From contig OZ017797.1 of NCBI GenBank assembly GCA_963969395.1, forward strand, positions 19,902,001-19,966,000: a stretch of 64,000 nt of DNA. The letters run 5' to 3'. Below are positions 45,900 to 59,142 of the stretch, piece by piece. The DNA is from Pseudoscleropodium purum. Taxonomy: Eukaryota > Streptophyta > Bryopsida > Hypnales > Brachytheciaceae. Below the pieces are notes generated by a model that saw nothing but the letters and a program-made list of their open reading frames with translations, was not told the DNA's origin and made no database searches. The first letter of the stretch is position 1; every line of letters begins with the position of its first letter. A program made the position numbers and the translations under genes.

Positions 45900-48737
45900 G
45901 CAATTTAGCCTATCTACGGCATGGGGAGGTTGAGGAGAAAATTTCTCTATGTAGAAAAATAGATTTAAGAAGGATTTCATAATTTATGACATTTTTTCGC
46001 TCAAAAACAAAATTATCATTAATTTTTTTCATAAAGATTGTCTTTGTCCCATTCTTGATCAATAGCAAACCAATTTCCAACCATAGACTACTTACAAAAT
46101 TGATGTAGGTGACCATTGTGGCTTTCAATGTACATATTGTGATCATTTTATAGTTTCAAAATATACCTCCCGAGCATTCTATTGTTCATGTTGTACGTGA
46201 GATGTCACCTACAACACAACTAATTGGAAATTCCGCAGTCTATGTTGTGAAAATGGGATGTTGATTGTAAATAGACCGGCTCCTTTAATTCGGCACTTCT
46301 TTCACAATGCAGGTGGAAGTTGTTCTAAATTGAAAATAGAGACCAATGGTAGAAGACCTAAGGAGAAGGTAGAGAGAGGAAGAACTTGAATCTCTTTATG
46401 AGATCATTGACATAAATTAAGAGCCACTTCACATTAAAGCCAAAGGTCAAAAGGTTGTGGGGTTAACCAATTACATTTTAAGAAATCAAACCTCCCAATC
46501 CTTCACACCAAAAGGCAAGCCCAAAGGCCATCATCCTTTTACTATTTACATGGTAATAAATTGCCTATATGGCAATGGAATTTCAAAGAAAGTTTGGGTT
46601 GGTTAGAAATGAAGACTCAAACTATAGCCAAGAGGACCTCAAAAATTGACAAGATATCAACCGTTAAATTAGTATGGATTTGGACTTTGGCCTTCGCCTG
46701 TGGAGACTTCACACTATGGCCATCGACATCAAGAAGCCATAGGAGTTCATCGTTGAGGGTTTTTGACTTTAGGCTTGGCCTTTGGAGGCTTCACACTATG
46801 GCCGACTAGAGGCTCTGATTCCTTTATTTTATTGCGTATTTATTGCTCATTTCTTAAAACTCTCAAGAAAGTTTGGCAACTCAATCCCATGGCCTCTCAA
46901 CTAAGACAACCATAGGATGAAGTGGCCCTAAGAGTGTATTCATACAGGGTCTCACATTATTTTTCTAGAATAATATAAGGTCGTTAGCATGTGAGTCTAG
47001 GAACCTAGGCACCTACACTATTGACACCTTCCGTGAATACAAGATACCTATATTGTAAGAATATTGCATAGTTTGGGGATACCTATATTATAGGCACCTT
47101 CAATTGATGGTTGCAGGGTCCTATTTACACCTAAGCCTGAGGCTTGTATGCTTGCATTTCAAGTTCACACAATAGCATTGTTGAGGTGTAATACATAATA
47201 CTATCCCTACATATCTTTATTATAAGATAGACTCTATACTACATATTGGCATAAAAAGCTAATGTTGATTAGTTTATAAGAAATTCTACAATTTTGCAGT
47301 ATTTTAACACCTAGCATTGCTTCAAAATATTTGTAATTGAACTAAGGCTTAAATCTTTGTCTTTATTTGCTCTTGAACAAATCCAACTATAGATTCTCTT
47401 AGTTAATTTGTTCAAATACATCCTTCCAAGATTTTAGAATGAAAAAAATCTCCATTAATGGCAAGTTCAATATTCCTAAACTTCAAAAAAGGAATTTTTT
47501 AGCCCTATTTAATTAAAGGTGAAGTTTTGTCTTTCAATATTTTTAGAAACTAAAAGAATTGGAAAAAAAATTGTCCTACAACTTGTGTGTTTTAGTCAAT
47601 ATGTCAAGTAATTGTTGAAAATATATGAAACAAAATTTAACCAAAACAACTTTTATATTCATAAATTATAAAGTGGAAGGTGTTTTGGGATGAAAGAAAA
47701 ACTAAATTGCTAAAGAATTTTGCAATATTAGAAATAAAAATTTTAAATCCTATTTGGAATTTATATGATATTTTTTAGATTGAGTGTTTTTGGCTATGAG
47801 GGGCATAGATTTTTCTTCCAAGAATAGATTGGAATAGAAATTATAATCTTAGAAAGGTCATCTATTTTTTGATCTTCAAGAAAATCTTTCAAAAACTCAT
47901 GACAAAATTAAGATCATGAAAACCTATTTTAAATTGTATTTGTCTATCAAAGGGACATTTGGCCCTTTAGGGATTACTATTTCATTTTTTCCTTCATTTT
48001 ATTCATTATTTTCATAATCCCTAAAGAAAATTTTAATTTTTTTAATCACAAAATGAAAATGGAAATGGAAATGGAAGAATTATTTATACAATTCAAGTCT
48101 ACGAAGGTATATGCCTACATTAAAAAAATCTATGAAAAAATCTCCACATGGTTTAAATGGAAAACATTTACACTAAAAGTCTTCTATCATAATTCTATAT
48201 GATGTGAATACAAATTTTTTAAATCTCATTGATAACAATTGAGGTTAATTTTTAGTTTTAAATATGGATTTTAACAATTGCAAAGATTGTGGTTTTCACC
48301 TTCTTATTGTTTGAGAGGGTTCTTTAAATTCTTATATTTCATTGTAGTAATTAATACCTTATTTTAATTTTTAAGGGCTTTTGAAGATTATATTTTTCAT
48401 TTGTTACTATTGAAATTTTTATTTAATGAAAATTTGAGGTGTGAAATCTCTTCAATTTTTAAATAAAGGTCACAAACTATAGGTGTAGTAAAATGGGGTG
48501 GATGTATTAGTGCAAATGGTAGCCATCTTCTAAAGTGACCGTAGGTTCTAATTTTAGAACAAAATAAGTTTAAATATGAAACTGAAGTAATAAAAGATTC
48601 TAAATTTAATGCCAATAAATGATTAGAAGATTTGAGGGATGGAATCTAGTTTGCATGGAGAAAACCAAAGGGATCTTGTAATTTTAGGAACAAGACTTGG
48701 GGGAGAAGAAAGCAACTCTTTTTGTGATCTCCTCTAA
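45900..48737. other. AT-rich intergenic, no gene seen
   Basis: Contains a short duplicated block, CTTCACACTATGGCC (near 46,707 and 46,788), and otherwise only decayed sequence. Confidence 0.45.
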
Positions 48738-49500
48738 GGTTGGGAGGTTGAGCCATCATTGAGACCTTGGTGGCTTAATGCTTTGTTATTTAATGCATTG
48801 AATTATTAATGTTCTCTATGAGAACTCCATGTTCTTTTGGATGCATTTTTGTGAACATTCACTTGCTTTTATGTTAACAATAATGTTAAATGTAACATCA
48901 TCCACATATTTTTATATTAATAGTAACATCAAACATAATATCTTGATATTATTTTGATGTTATTTTTAATATTAAATAGGGGAATGTCTATAAAAATGTG
49001 TTAATAAAAACAAGAGTTTCCTACATTAAAAGATTTTTGGGGCAAAAGAAGGTTGTTTCGAGCTTGTTCCTCTTGTTGTTCTCTTGGCAATAAAAGATTG
49101 TAGTACTACCAAAAAAATTTGAATTTGAATTTTAAAATATTTTAAAATATTAAAAATTTGAATTTTTTTTTTAATTCTTGAAAATGATGTGGCAAGGCTT
49201 CGGCCACGTCAAACTACTACAATGTTTTTGCTACAATACAGTTCCCTTATTTCCATAGCTTGATAACTTGTAGTCTTCTTCATCTCTCAAATTTCATCTA
49301 ATGTGGTGGTTTCTACTATTTGCATTATTTGTTGTTGTATTCATTATTTGGTAACATTGCTACAATGTAATGAAACCTGGAACAACAAATCACGCATATA
49401 GTAGAAACAATAATGATTTAATGCATTTAATAAAGAACAAAGCATTAAGCCACCAAAGGCTTAATCATGACTCAAGCTCCCAACCTTGGAAGAAAGCTCA
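48738..49500. mobile_element. foldback element with ~80-bp inverted arms
   Basis: The left arm (about 48,738-48,815, with AAGGTTGGGAGGTTGAG and GGTGGCTTAATGCTTTGTT) recurs inverted at about 49,418-49,495 (AACAAAGCATTAAGCCACC and CTCCCAACCTT). Arms are diverged and target duplications were not identified, so the class is open. Confidence 0.6.
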
Positions 49501-51080
49501 AAACTCCCAACTTTAGAGTATTACAAGTATGAAAAACAATGAGAGCAATTGAAATTATACTTTTTTTGACAAAAGATGAATTTGTTATGAATTTTTGAAG
49601 TGTTCAATGCATCTTTGCCCAAAAGACTTTGTAGATTACCTTAGAACCAACAAAATCTGAATCCATCATGCTCATTTTGCTCATCTAAAGCAATCATAGT
49701 ATTTTCTAACATGGGACAACTAGAAAGTCAATTCTTACTATGATTTCTCATTGAAAAACTAAAAGTTCTTGATAAAGTTACAAATCACTCCATTGCTATC
49801 ATGTAAAACATGCATTGAAAGCTGAAATCTTACAAATTGAAAAAACCATATTGGGGTCATTTACTAGGTGTCTGTCATGGGTCATTTGACCATCATAGGT
49901 TGATCTACCTTATCACAAGCCTTGCTCATATAGTCACTAGATCCCTCTAGTTTTCTCCATCCAAAGTAGAATTTGTCCTTCAAATCTTCTAATTTTAGAC
50001 TAGCACTAAATCTATAATCTTTTATTATTTTAGCTTTAGCTTTTCTTCTTATTCCAACATAAAACTTACTATTACTATAGGAGATGACTCACTCTTTTAC
50101 CACTTGAGCCTCTATAATAAGAATTTACTATCACTTTGGATAAGGAGATGGCGCCCTTCTTTGCACATGTCATTCATTTGAATTATGCATCCTACTCCCA
50201 TCTAGAAATTACTAATTTTGTTTATCATTCGCTTATACACTATCTAGTGAAAAGATGCAAACAACATCATTTTTATTTATCCCTCTTTTTTCAATTTTTG
50301 AAAATCATAGACCGTTGATTTGCTCACAAAAAAAAATTGAAACCAGTCCCCAAGTTGTTGATCTAGATTTGAATAAAAATATAGATAAAAGGTACAAATA
50401 CAAATATGCAATATGAATACAAATACAAATATAGAAGACATACACTAATACACAATACAAATATGGATACAAGGGAATAGAAATTCCATATGAATTGAAG
50501 ATCCCATTTTTACTTCGAAATTTCAAAAGGGGTTGGTTTGGGTTTGGGTTGGGAATTTTTTTTTAAATGTTCTAATAGAGGGGGGGGGGGGGGGGGGGGG
50601 GTAATAAAATTTTAAAAATCCATTGTTTGAAAACATGTTGTCTAACTATCCACATCCAATTTGTGGATAGTCCCAACCATTCTTCAATCATTCATTCAAA
50701 GATTGATTGAAGTACATCACCCTACACTTTAGGTGTATAATGTGTAATTTATAGAACTACTACATATTTGTAAAATTGTTTACTAGAACAATATTCAACT
50801 TGTGTTATACAATAAATTATAGTTATTTTTAAATATCTCAAAAAATAATAATAATACAAATTTCATTGCTTTGTCATCTTTAGTCTTATAGATTTACCAA
50901 AAAACACTCTAAAAATGTAATTTCTAGTACAAAGTGTATAAATGCAATTATAAATAATGTAATTATTGTATATTCAAACAAAGCATTTTTGCACTAGATA
51001 AGTATGAGAATGTGTCAAAGGCTTAGGGGGAGACAAATTTTTGATGATTTTTCCAAATTTTGGAGGATTGTACATTTCTA
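49501..51080. other. AT-rich intergenic, no gene seen
   Basis: Holds the homopolymer at 50580-50601. No gene-like frame. Confidence 0.45.
50580..50601. repeat. poly-G run (22 bases)
   Basis: An uninterrupted run of 22 G in AT-rich DNA. True length may differ because such runs are error-prone in sequencing. Confidence 0.85.
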
Positions 51081-52012
51081 TTAACCCCTAAAATTCCTTG
51101 ACTATGTTTTCGCCGAAAATGCTCCAAAGCTGCCATTTCTTGGACAAGTTTCAAAATTTTAAAATAAAACATTTTTGGACACATATAACCACAGGATCTT
51201 ATACTAAACTAGTTTGAAAAGATGCGAAAAACAAGCTCAGAAATTTCCACCATGTAGATTGCAAGATATTGGCATTTGAAGTGAAAAAAATTATTTTTTT
51301 GTCCTTGCAAAAAATCAAGCAATTGAACTTCACAAGGTCAAATTTGTATGAAATAATGTTCAAAATGATTGCAACTCTTTGGATTCATTCTTCAAGGCAT
51401 GTTGGATACATGCTTGAAAAATTTCGGATCACTTGGAATTGTAGAACATATAGAAAAAAAATAGTAAGTAGGTAGTAGTAGAGAATGATTCAAAATACTA
51501 AATTACTAAGAATTTAGATATGAAATTGAAAAATATCAATTCCAATGGTTGAAATAATGTAATAAAAAATTTACATCCTAGGATTTTATTTTATTCTTAA
51601 AAAATATTGAAAATTGGATAAGGTAAAGAATTTCAAAGTTTATTTTAGAGTAGGGAATCCATAACTGTTCGCAAACAAAAAATTCTCATAACTTTTGACT
51701 AGTTTATCAAAATGGAATGATTCAAAGCTTTTTTTGAATATATAAGTCTAAAAAAAGAATTTCAAATTTTGATTGTTGAAATGATTTTTTTAGATCTGCC
51801 CGGATTGCCCGAGTTGAGAAACAAACTACATATTAGGCTATAACTTTTGACTCATGTTTCCAAATATCATGACATTTGTTGCATATAAAAGATATTCCTC
51901 GTCTACACCTTTTACTACAATTTCAGACTTAAATATGAAAATTTCTAGTCACAATGGTCTACCCAAAATTCCTATACAGCCAAAAAACGCACTTTGGTCC
52001 TTTAGGGGTTAA
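51081..52012 (-). mobile_element. TTAA-flanked TIR element, copy 3 (932 bp)
   Basis: Begins TTAACCCCTAAAATTCC and ends GGTCCTTTAGGGGTTAA. It is the same family and orientation as 26889-27821 and inverted relative to 25546-26772, with matching blocks throughout. It has intact termini and TTAA on both sides, the cleanest of the three copies. Confidence 0.82.
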
Positions 52013-54186
52013 CCATCAATCATAAGAAGAAGAAGGATTATACTTTTGGTCAAAAGACCATTGTAAGTGAAGAGTTTATTGAAGATAGTTTGACTAGCCA
52101 CTCCTCAAGGTTAAGGGCAAACAACGCTACACTATTAACCCCTAAAAGACTAAAGCACATTTGAAGCACAAATTGTGAAAAAATATCACTTTTCCAAGCA
52201 ATGAAAGAAAATGAAAAAAAAGTCTTTTTTCAAAATTCAACAATACAAATTTGTACTTGACTAATATGGGAATGTGTGAATTTTTTTCTTAAACTTTGAC
52301 AATATAGATTGAAAGATTATAACATTTGAAATTAGAATTTTTTTTTTATCTTGCCCAGTAAGGTTAGTAAACTTTAACTCCTCCTAAAGTGAGATTTTGA
52401 CAAGATATAGATGGTTATTTTTTTTTATATTTTCATCTTGTATCATGTAAATTATGTACCTACTAAATTTCAAAAGTATAAGAGGAGTTTTGTACTTAAA
52501 AAAACTCTTGATGGTAGATGTTGTTGGATTATTTTTGACATTAGCTTTTCTTCATAACTTGATTAGAAAATAAGGTATGCAATAATCAAGGTTAAGGTGC
52601 ATTACAATACATGAACCTTGATTATTTAACTACTTGTACTTGGATTCTAAACCATTATCAATCATTGAACATCACAACTTAAGGTGAGCGACTATAGGAC
52701 AAAAACAAATCATTAAGCACAGTTAAATGTAATCATGGGGTCCTTTCATTTGTTTAGGAGCGGCCCTTTCAGAGGATTGAGAATTTCTCTAATGGAAGGC
52801 ATGCTTCTCAAAGCTATTCAACTTGCTTCAAAAGTTCAAGCCAACGTAAATTCTGATCCACGCATCGATTAGAAAAAAATTATATTCTTACAAAAAGGGT
52901 ATCTTTTTACACCTTGTGTCAAAATTTGAAGAACATCCAGTAAAACGTGACTTCATACACACCTACTTGAGATCACATATATACGTTCAACAATCATTCC
53001 AATTGGTTCTTTAGGGATCAACAATAGTATTTATTGTAAGGCAATGAGGCCAAACTTCTATTGATAATGACTTTAGTAATTGAGAAATGATTCACAATGT
53101 TTGACTAGAGATAACTACCAATCTCCCATCCCCTTGAAATTATTAGCCACAAGTTGCTCCAAGCTTGGGATCTACTAGGAGGAAAATAAAATGAAACTAA
53201 AAATGATGCTTGGCTTCAAGGGTATTTGGCTTCTTTAATCATACATATGTGCTTTAGCTTATACACAAATATAGATGTGGATATGGTTGTTGATACATTT
53301 GCAAATTATTCCATGTATTATGGTATCAACTTTAGTTGATACCAATATTTGTATCCTTGGACTTTGCAAAAAAAATTTAATTGGGCAACAATACTTGGTT
53401 TCGAGGGGATTTGGCTTAATCAAGGATTTGGCACATTGATTAATTAAGCCCTCAAAAACAACTCCAAGCTATTTAACCCCTAAAGTCATATTGCCTATTT
53501 CTTATGAAAAAATATGGATTTGGGGTAGGTTCCTACAATCTCAATTTTTATCACAATTTTGTGAAACTTTTTTTGAAGAAAACACATCATCTTTATATGA
53601 ATATAATTTTTTTCAATCAATGTCCAAAAGCAAAAGTTATGTCACCCTAAGCCAAAAATGGGAATCAATGGGCAATACTTAGAAAATCACAAAAAAACAT
53701 GTAAACAAAATTTTCAATTTTTTTCCCTCAAACTTTATATTTTTATCTACATGTCCATGATTATTCTATTTAGACTAGTGAAGAGAAAGTTATGGACAAT
53801 CTTGGTTTGGGGGCAATTTAAGCATCTTCTTGAAAAAATGACCTATGGGATTCATTTTTAAATGTAATTTTCACATTTAAGAAAATAATTGACAAGGTTA
53901 ACCCCCAAGGGACCAAGAGTCCTCTCAAGGGACTTTTGGGAGTTTATGCAAGTTCATATGACCTCAATTTTTGGTGAATTTTTTAGAGACTTTTTCATAA
54001 GATAAAAAAATTTATTAGCTTTATGGGAATATAATTTTTTAATATTTCAATTGGTGTCTAGGAGCAAAATTATGCCCTATGAAATATAATTTTTATGTTG
54101 CCAAACAAAAAAATCCACAAATTTTTTTCCCTTATAAATCTTATTTTAATCTATATGTGTATGGTTATTAGGTGTGTGTGTGTGTG
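52013..54186. other. decayed repeat region with solo TTAA-family ends
   Basis: TTAACCCCTAAA-type left ends occur at 52135 and 53473 and a TTAACCCCCAAGGG end at 53898, all without a clear partner, suggesting truncated or nested members. No gene. A short (GT)n tract ends at about 54,187. Confidence 0.5.
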
Positions 54187-56444
54187 TTATACTACACCTA
54201 AGGGTGGATGGAAGGCCGGCCAGATTTGCCTTCAATCTAGTCCCAGTTTCTCCATCCAACCCAAGTTAATAAAAACCCCTTGGGCCGGATTCTAGGGCTA
54301 GATTCTAAGGCTGAATTTCCAATTTATGTGCTCATGGATTTTCTCTATGCTCAATTAAAAAATAAAAAATAAAAACAAGCATGTTTACCTTTCTTTTTTT
54401 TTTTAATTAATTAATGATTTAGTTTTCTTTTTTCTTTTTATTCCTATTTGTTCTATGTCAAAAATAAAATAGAGAGTATCTTTAATTATTTTTTAACCTT
54501 TTCCTTTCTCTTCTTATTTTTTCTATTTGGAAAAAGAGAGAGTTCTTTGGCTTCTTTTGAACCTTTTTTTTTGCTTGACATTGAAACTAGAGTTGAAGCC
54601 TTAGAATAGTTGTCATTTATTTTCATGAGAATTTCAAGAATTTCAAAAAATAAATAATATTGGTCTTGTTACTAGAAGAGTTTGAAAATAATGATTCACT
54701 GAATACGCAGTTTGAGAAAACATCTCCTTTTTATCTCTTTTTTAAATCTATAATTTATAATTTATTTATTTATTTAAATATAAATATTTTTATTATAGGA
54801 ACTTAAATAAATTCAATGGTAAATGTAAATCAAGTTTTATTGTACATGTTTTTAGTGTTGCAATCTTTCTTTATTGTATTCTTTTTTTATGTATTTGTCA
54901 TTAGAATTGGTAAATTCACAAATCATCTCATAGATGTTTGAATCTATAATATAACTTCAACAATGGCTTCCATTTACATATTCATGTCTAACAAAAAATG
55001 TACCTAAAAATTGTACCTAAAAATCCTTGTTCTTAACCAAATAAACATCACATGTAAATGGAACAAATTAGTGAGTGGAACTAAATAAATAAGATCAAAA
55101 CAAGAAATGTATCAAATTTTATTTTTATTAAGCATCTCACGGTACTATAAGAACAACTATATAGAATAATAGTTTTCGATATAATTTTTTATTCTAATAT
55201 TACAAATTAAAATTATTTATTATAATAAAAAAATTAGAATATTCTAATATGAAAATTTTCTTATTTTAACTTAAGTATATAAAATATTGAAAGCACTCAT
55301 TTTTAATTTTATTTAATATATTTTTTATATTTAATAAATAAAAAATATTCATCACATTCAAAATAATGGTCAAAGGCAATTTTGAAATTATAAAGTGATT
55401 ATTATTAATTTTAAAAACTCCTTAAGTTATTATTAAAAAAAGAAATTTATGTCAATTTATAAAGCCATTTTGCACTTTGTACAAAACATTCAGTTAAGAA
55501 ATGTGATTATAAGAAATGGTCCAATACTCCCAACATTACCCAAATGCATAACATTCAGTAGCCAATGTGAAGGCTGCCTTTGCCTTGAGGGATGTCCGGG
55601 GAAAAAAATCATCCATACTATAGTATATAAAATTAAAAAAACAAAAATAAAATTAAAAAACAAAAAATCTAGCATGCCATCCATGATCACCTCTAACATA
55701 CATGAGCCAATCGGTTGAGCTAGCCAAGTTGTATTGACAGCATTTAAATGGCCCTCCTAAAATTCGAGGACCCACTGAGCCACTGATAGAACTTCTTCAA
55801 GTTACTTTCTGAATTCAAGCTTTCTTTATTAACTGAAACTACTAATATTCAATGGAATGACTTCCATAGTCTCTGTTGGATTCATGCTTCTTTCTAGCAA
55901 CTATCGACACCTGGATTTGTAACTATTGATGGGTGTGGAATATTCCACACCATTCTGTTGGGGGGAGGGCAAAGCCACTGACTGCTATTGAATGTTATGT
56001 GCATCCCAATGCTAGCCTAGTGCATCCCAATGCTCACAGCATTACATTGGTGCATTCCAATGCTCCCAACATTAGCCCCACTACATCCAAAGCTTTCAAA
56101 ATAAATACAAAAGCAACTAGGAGGAAGTTTATTAAATATTTATCTAAAAAAATAATCTTAATAGACGGTGGAGATTTGTACAATCTAACGGTGGAACCCG
56201 ATCCAACTCCAATCCGGCCTTAGATGGAAGTTTGGGCCACTCAAAACCTTGCCCCGATTGCTTCCCTAAGGCTAGAAGGTTTGGTGCCAAAACCATGCCA
56301 CCTAAGGTGACACGTAGGATGAGTGGTAGTTCCATCCAGCCCCAAGTATAAATGCCTTGGGCTGGATTTGGAGAAATGGAGCCATCCTATTGGTTCAAAC
56401 TTGAGGAGTTTTGGCCAGCCCTCCATCCAGACCCATGTATAAAC
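54187..56444. mobile_element. possible 2.26-kb element with long inverted ends
   Basis: The left end (GGGTGGATGGAAGGCCGGCC, then TTTCTCCATCCAACCCAAG near 54,250) recurs inverted at the right end (GGCCAGCCCTCCATCCAGAC near 56,413 and CTTGGGCTGGATTTGG near 56,356). The interior is AT-rich without transposase. It contains a short array of GTGCATCCCAATGCT-like units (55,998-56,090). Boundaries are approximate. Confidence 0.4.
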
Positions 56445-56869
56445 CCTCCCTTACTGTCACGTCACGTTTGGATGGATGGCTGAGTGATGAAACATTGAGA
56501 TTCAACCCCAGCTTTCATCCGAATCAAAAAAATATTTGAGATGGTCTGTTCGTCCATGTAGATAGTCTGTTCGCTGTCTTGGATGGTTTGTCTATCCAAG
56601 GGAATGACAAACCATTGAGAAAAAAAAATTTGAATGTCAATTTTTTTTGCAATCGAATGCAAGTGGACATTTCGACCCCAAAAAAAGCCAATGTCACATC
56701 AAGATAGAAAACCCTATACATGTCAAGTTTTGATTCATTCCATTCGGATTAGTGATGTGAAAGTTAGGAACAATCTTGTTTTTTGGGCAATCTAAGCATT
56801 ATATTAAAAATAAATCATAGGATTCATTTTTTAATGCAATTTTCACAATTCTTAAAAACAATTGTTTGA
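56445..56869. other. intergenic, no gene seen
   Basis: A short block of repeated GTCTGTTCG/GGTTTGTC motifs (56,540-56,600), otherwise featureless. Confidence 0.4.
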
Positions 56870-57870
56870 CAAGTTTAAGTTGAATTTCTAAAATAATTTC
56901 ACTATTAGAATTATAATTGTGTTTCAATCCCATTTTAGAGCTATTAATGGTTTATTTTTCTTTCAATCTTGGATTTACTTCTACTTAATAATTTTTTAAA
57001 GAATGATAATCAAGTGGGGGATGTTTGAAGTTTTTTTCCTAGAATTTTTACTCAATTCTTCAATGCAAAAAATATGAAATTCAAAGTTTACAATGCTAAA
57101 TTTTTTTACAAATGGCAGTCAAAGTCATTTAAAATTAAAGCCTAGAATATTCTTTTCCAATTTACTTTGACTGCCATTTGTATGCTAATATCTTCCAATT
57201 TGTATAGTCAAACTTCATGAAATTCTTACCACATAATCTCAGACAAGTAAAGTACAAGATCCTATTATTAGATTCTAAAAACAATATTTTTTTTGTTTTC
57301 TTGGGTGAATGTAGCAGAAATGGCAATTTTGAGTAGTTTTTGACAAAAAAATGGCCTTGATCTTTGAAGGATTAAATTTGTTTGCTTGAACAATCTCACC
57401 AATGGGGTTGTTGTGTTTTAATTCCTTCTTAAAGTTATAAACAATTTAGTTTTGTGTTCAATGTTGGACCTACTTCTATTTAATAATTTTTTAAAGAATG
57501 AAAATCAAGTAAATTTTTTTTGAGATTTTTTTTTAGGCTTTCAATTCAATTCTTCAATATAAATTTTATTAAATTCAAAATCTATAGTGCAAAAAATTTC
57601 CACAAATGGCAATCAAAGTCATTTGATATTGCAAACTAGCATTTAATAAAACCTTTTTTTCAACTTTGAATACAAATATCTTTAGATTTGTATTGCCAAA
57701 CTTCATGAAATTTCAATTACATCATTTGAGACAAGTGAAGTATAAGATCCTATAATTAGATTCTAAAAACATATATTTTTTCTATTTTTTTGGGTGAACA
57801 TAGCAGAAGCAGTAGTATTGAGTGGTTTTTGAAACAAAAAAGACCTTGGGACTTTAAAGGTTATGAAATT
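56870..57870. repeat. two tandem diverged copies of a ~490-bp unit
   Basis: The order of blocks in 56870-57370 (CTACTTAATAATTTTTTAAA, ACAAATGGCAGTCAAAGTC, AAGATCCTATTATTAGATTC, TTGGGTGAATGTAGCAGAA) repeats at 57380-57870 with substitutions. The first copy has an internal inverted repeat, ACAAATGGCAGTCAAAGT with ACTTTGACTGCCATTTGT. Each copy ends in a decayed TTTgAAGGATTAA-like terminus, so they are likely old relatives of the TTAA family. Confidence 0.65.
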
Positions 57871-58173
57871 AGAATGAAATTTCCAAATGAAACTTATCAT
57901 TTCTAGCCCACTATAAATAAAAAATTACAAGCTATTTAAAAAAATTGGAACAAAACTGTTAAATGAAACTTGTCATTCTTTGCCCACTATAAGTGCTAAC
58001 TAAATAATATTCAAACCAAAATAATTGACTTTAGAGATTACTTTAGGAACAATGTTCAAATTGTTCATAAGTAATGATTCTTTCATCTCATAATTCTAGT
58101 AGGCAAGCATACCCATTATAAGCCCTCAACCTAATCGCATTCCTATTTACATTTGTTTGAATTGAAATATTGA
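57871..58173. other. intergenic, no gene seen
   Basis: AT-rich spacer with no feature. Confidence 0.4.
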
Positions 58174-59142
58174 TTTACCCCTCACCGCCCAAGGGGACCA
58201 AAAGTGTCTTCATAGAGTTTCAAGTCAAATTCAAAGTATTGTAATTTTTGCATACAATGTCCAAATACAATAAAACTTGTTGGAAAATTTGCACTTTCTT
58301 TTCTAATTTGTGTAGTAAGATTTATAGATCAATCCAAGATGAACTAATTAATTTGAAGCCAATCAAAGTTCACAAGTTCAATTTGAATCCACCAAATTGC
58401 ATTTGATGGCTAAAACTTTGGGGGGTTGTATTTCCTTCATCCAATGTTTGTTTTCAATAAAATTTGATGGGTTATGTTTCCCTTGAAGTCTAGTTATTGT
58501 GGTAAAATTTTGATGTAAATCCAAGTTGTTTTGAATGTTTGGGAGCAATTCAAAATTCAAAATCCCGACATTTTTGGATTATAGTGAACTTTGGCGGCTT
58601 GTTTCTTCTCCATACAATGTCCGTTTCCAATAAAAAAAAAATTTAGAAAAGTTTTGCATACTATTCTAGTTTGTGTGGATAAAATTTCATATCAATCCAA
58701 GAAGTTATGAAGGACTGAGAAGCATTTTAGTAGAAGGAGGTTTAGCCTTAGATGTGTTTTTTGCAACTTTTTTTTACCTATTTTTTGACATTTGCAAGCC
58801 ATTTTGCAAACACATGCATTGAGTCAATTTATTGATATTTTGTTTCTTCAATGTATTTGTTTTCTTCAATGTGTTTTGAATCATTTTATAGTTTCAATTT
58901 TTTTCATTTGAATGAGTTTAGAAACCGAATTTCACCTCCAAGTGTGTTGCTAGGAAAATTTCAGCATCTTTATTCAACACTAAAACATTATAATCTTTCA
59001 ATCTATATGGTCAAATGACTCCAAATTTGATTCACATCATCTACAACATATTCACTACAATATTGTACGGTTAAGATCTTTATAACTTAGTGACATTTAC
59101 ATCTACATTGCTCCTAAACGGCCTTGGGTGGTGAGGGGTTAA
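58174..59142. mobile_element. TTAA-type TIR element, second subfamily (969 bp)
   Basis: Left end TTTACCCCTCACCGCCCAAG; right end CTTGGGTGGTGAGGGGTTAA. The termini match inverted over about 20 bases with two differences. The flank is TTTA on the left and TTAA on the right, consistent with one mutated target base. No open frame. Confidence 0.7.

Noticed and set aside
50580..50601. Poly-G run as a functional element
   Set aside because: More likely a slippage-prone homopolymer or assembly artefact; there is no supporting context.
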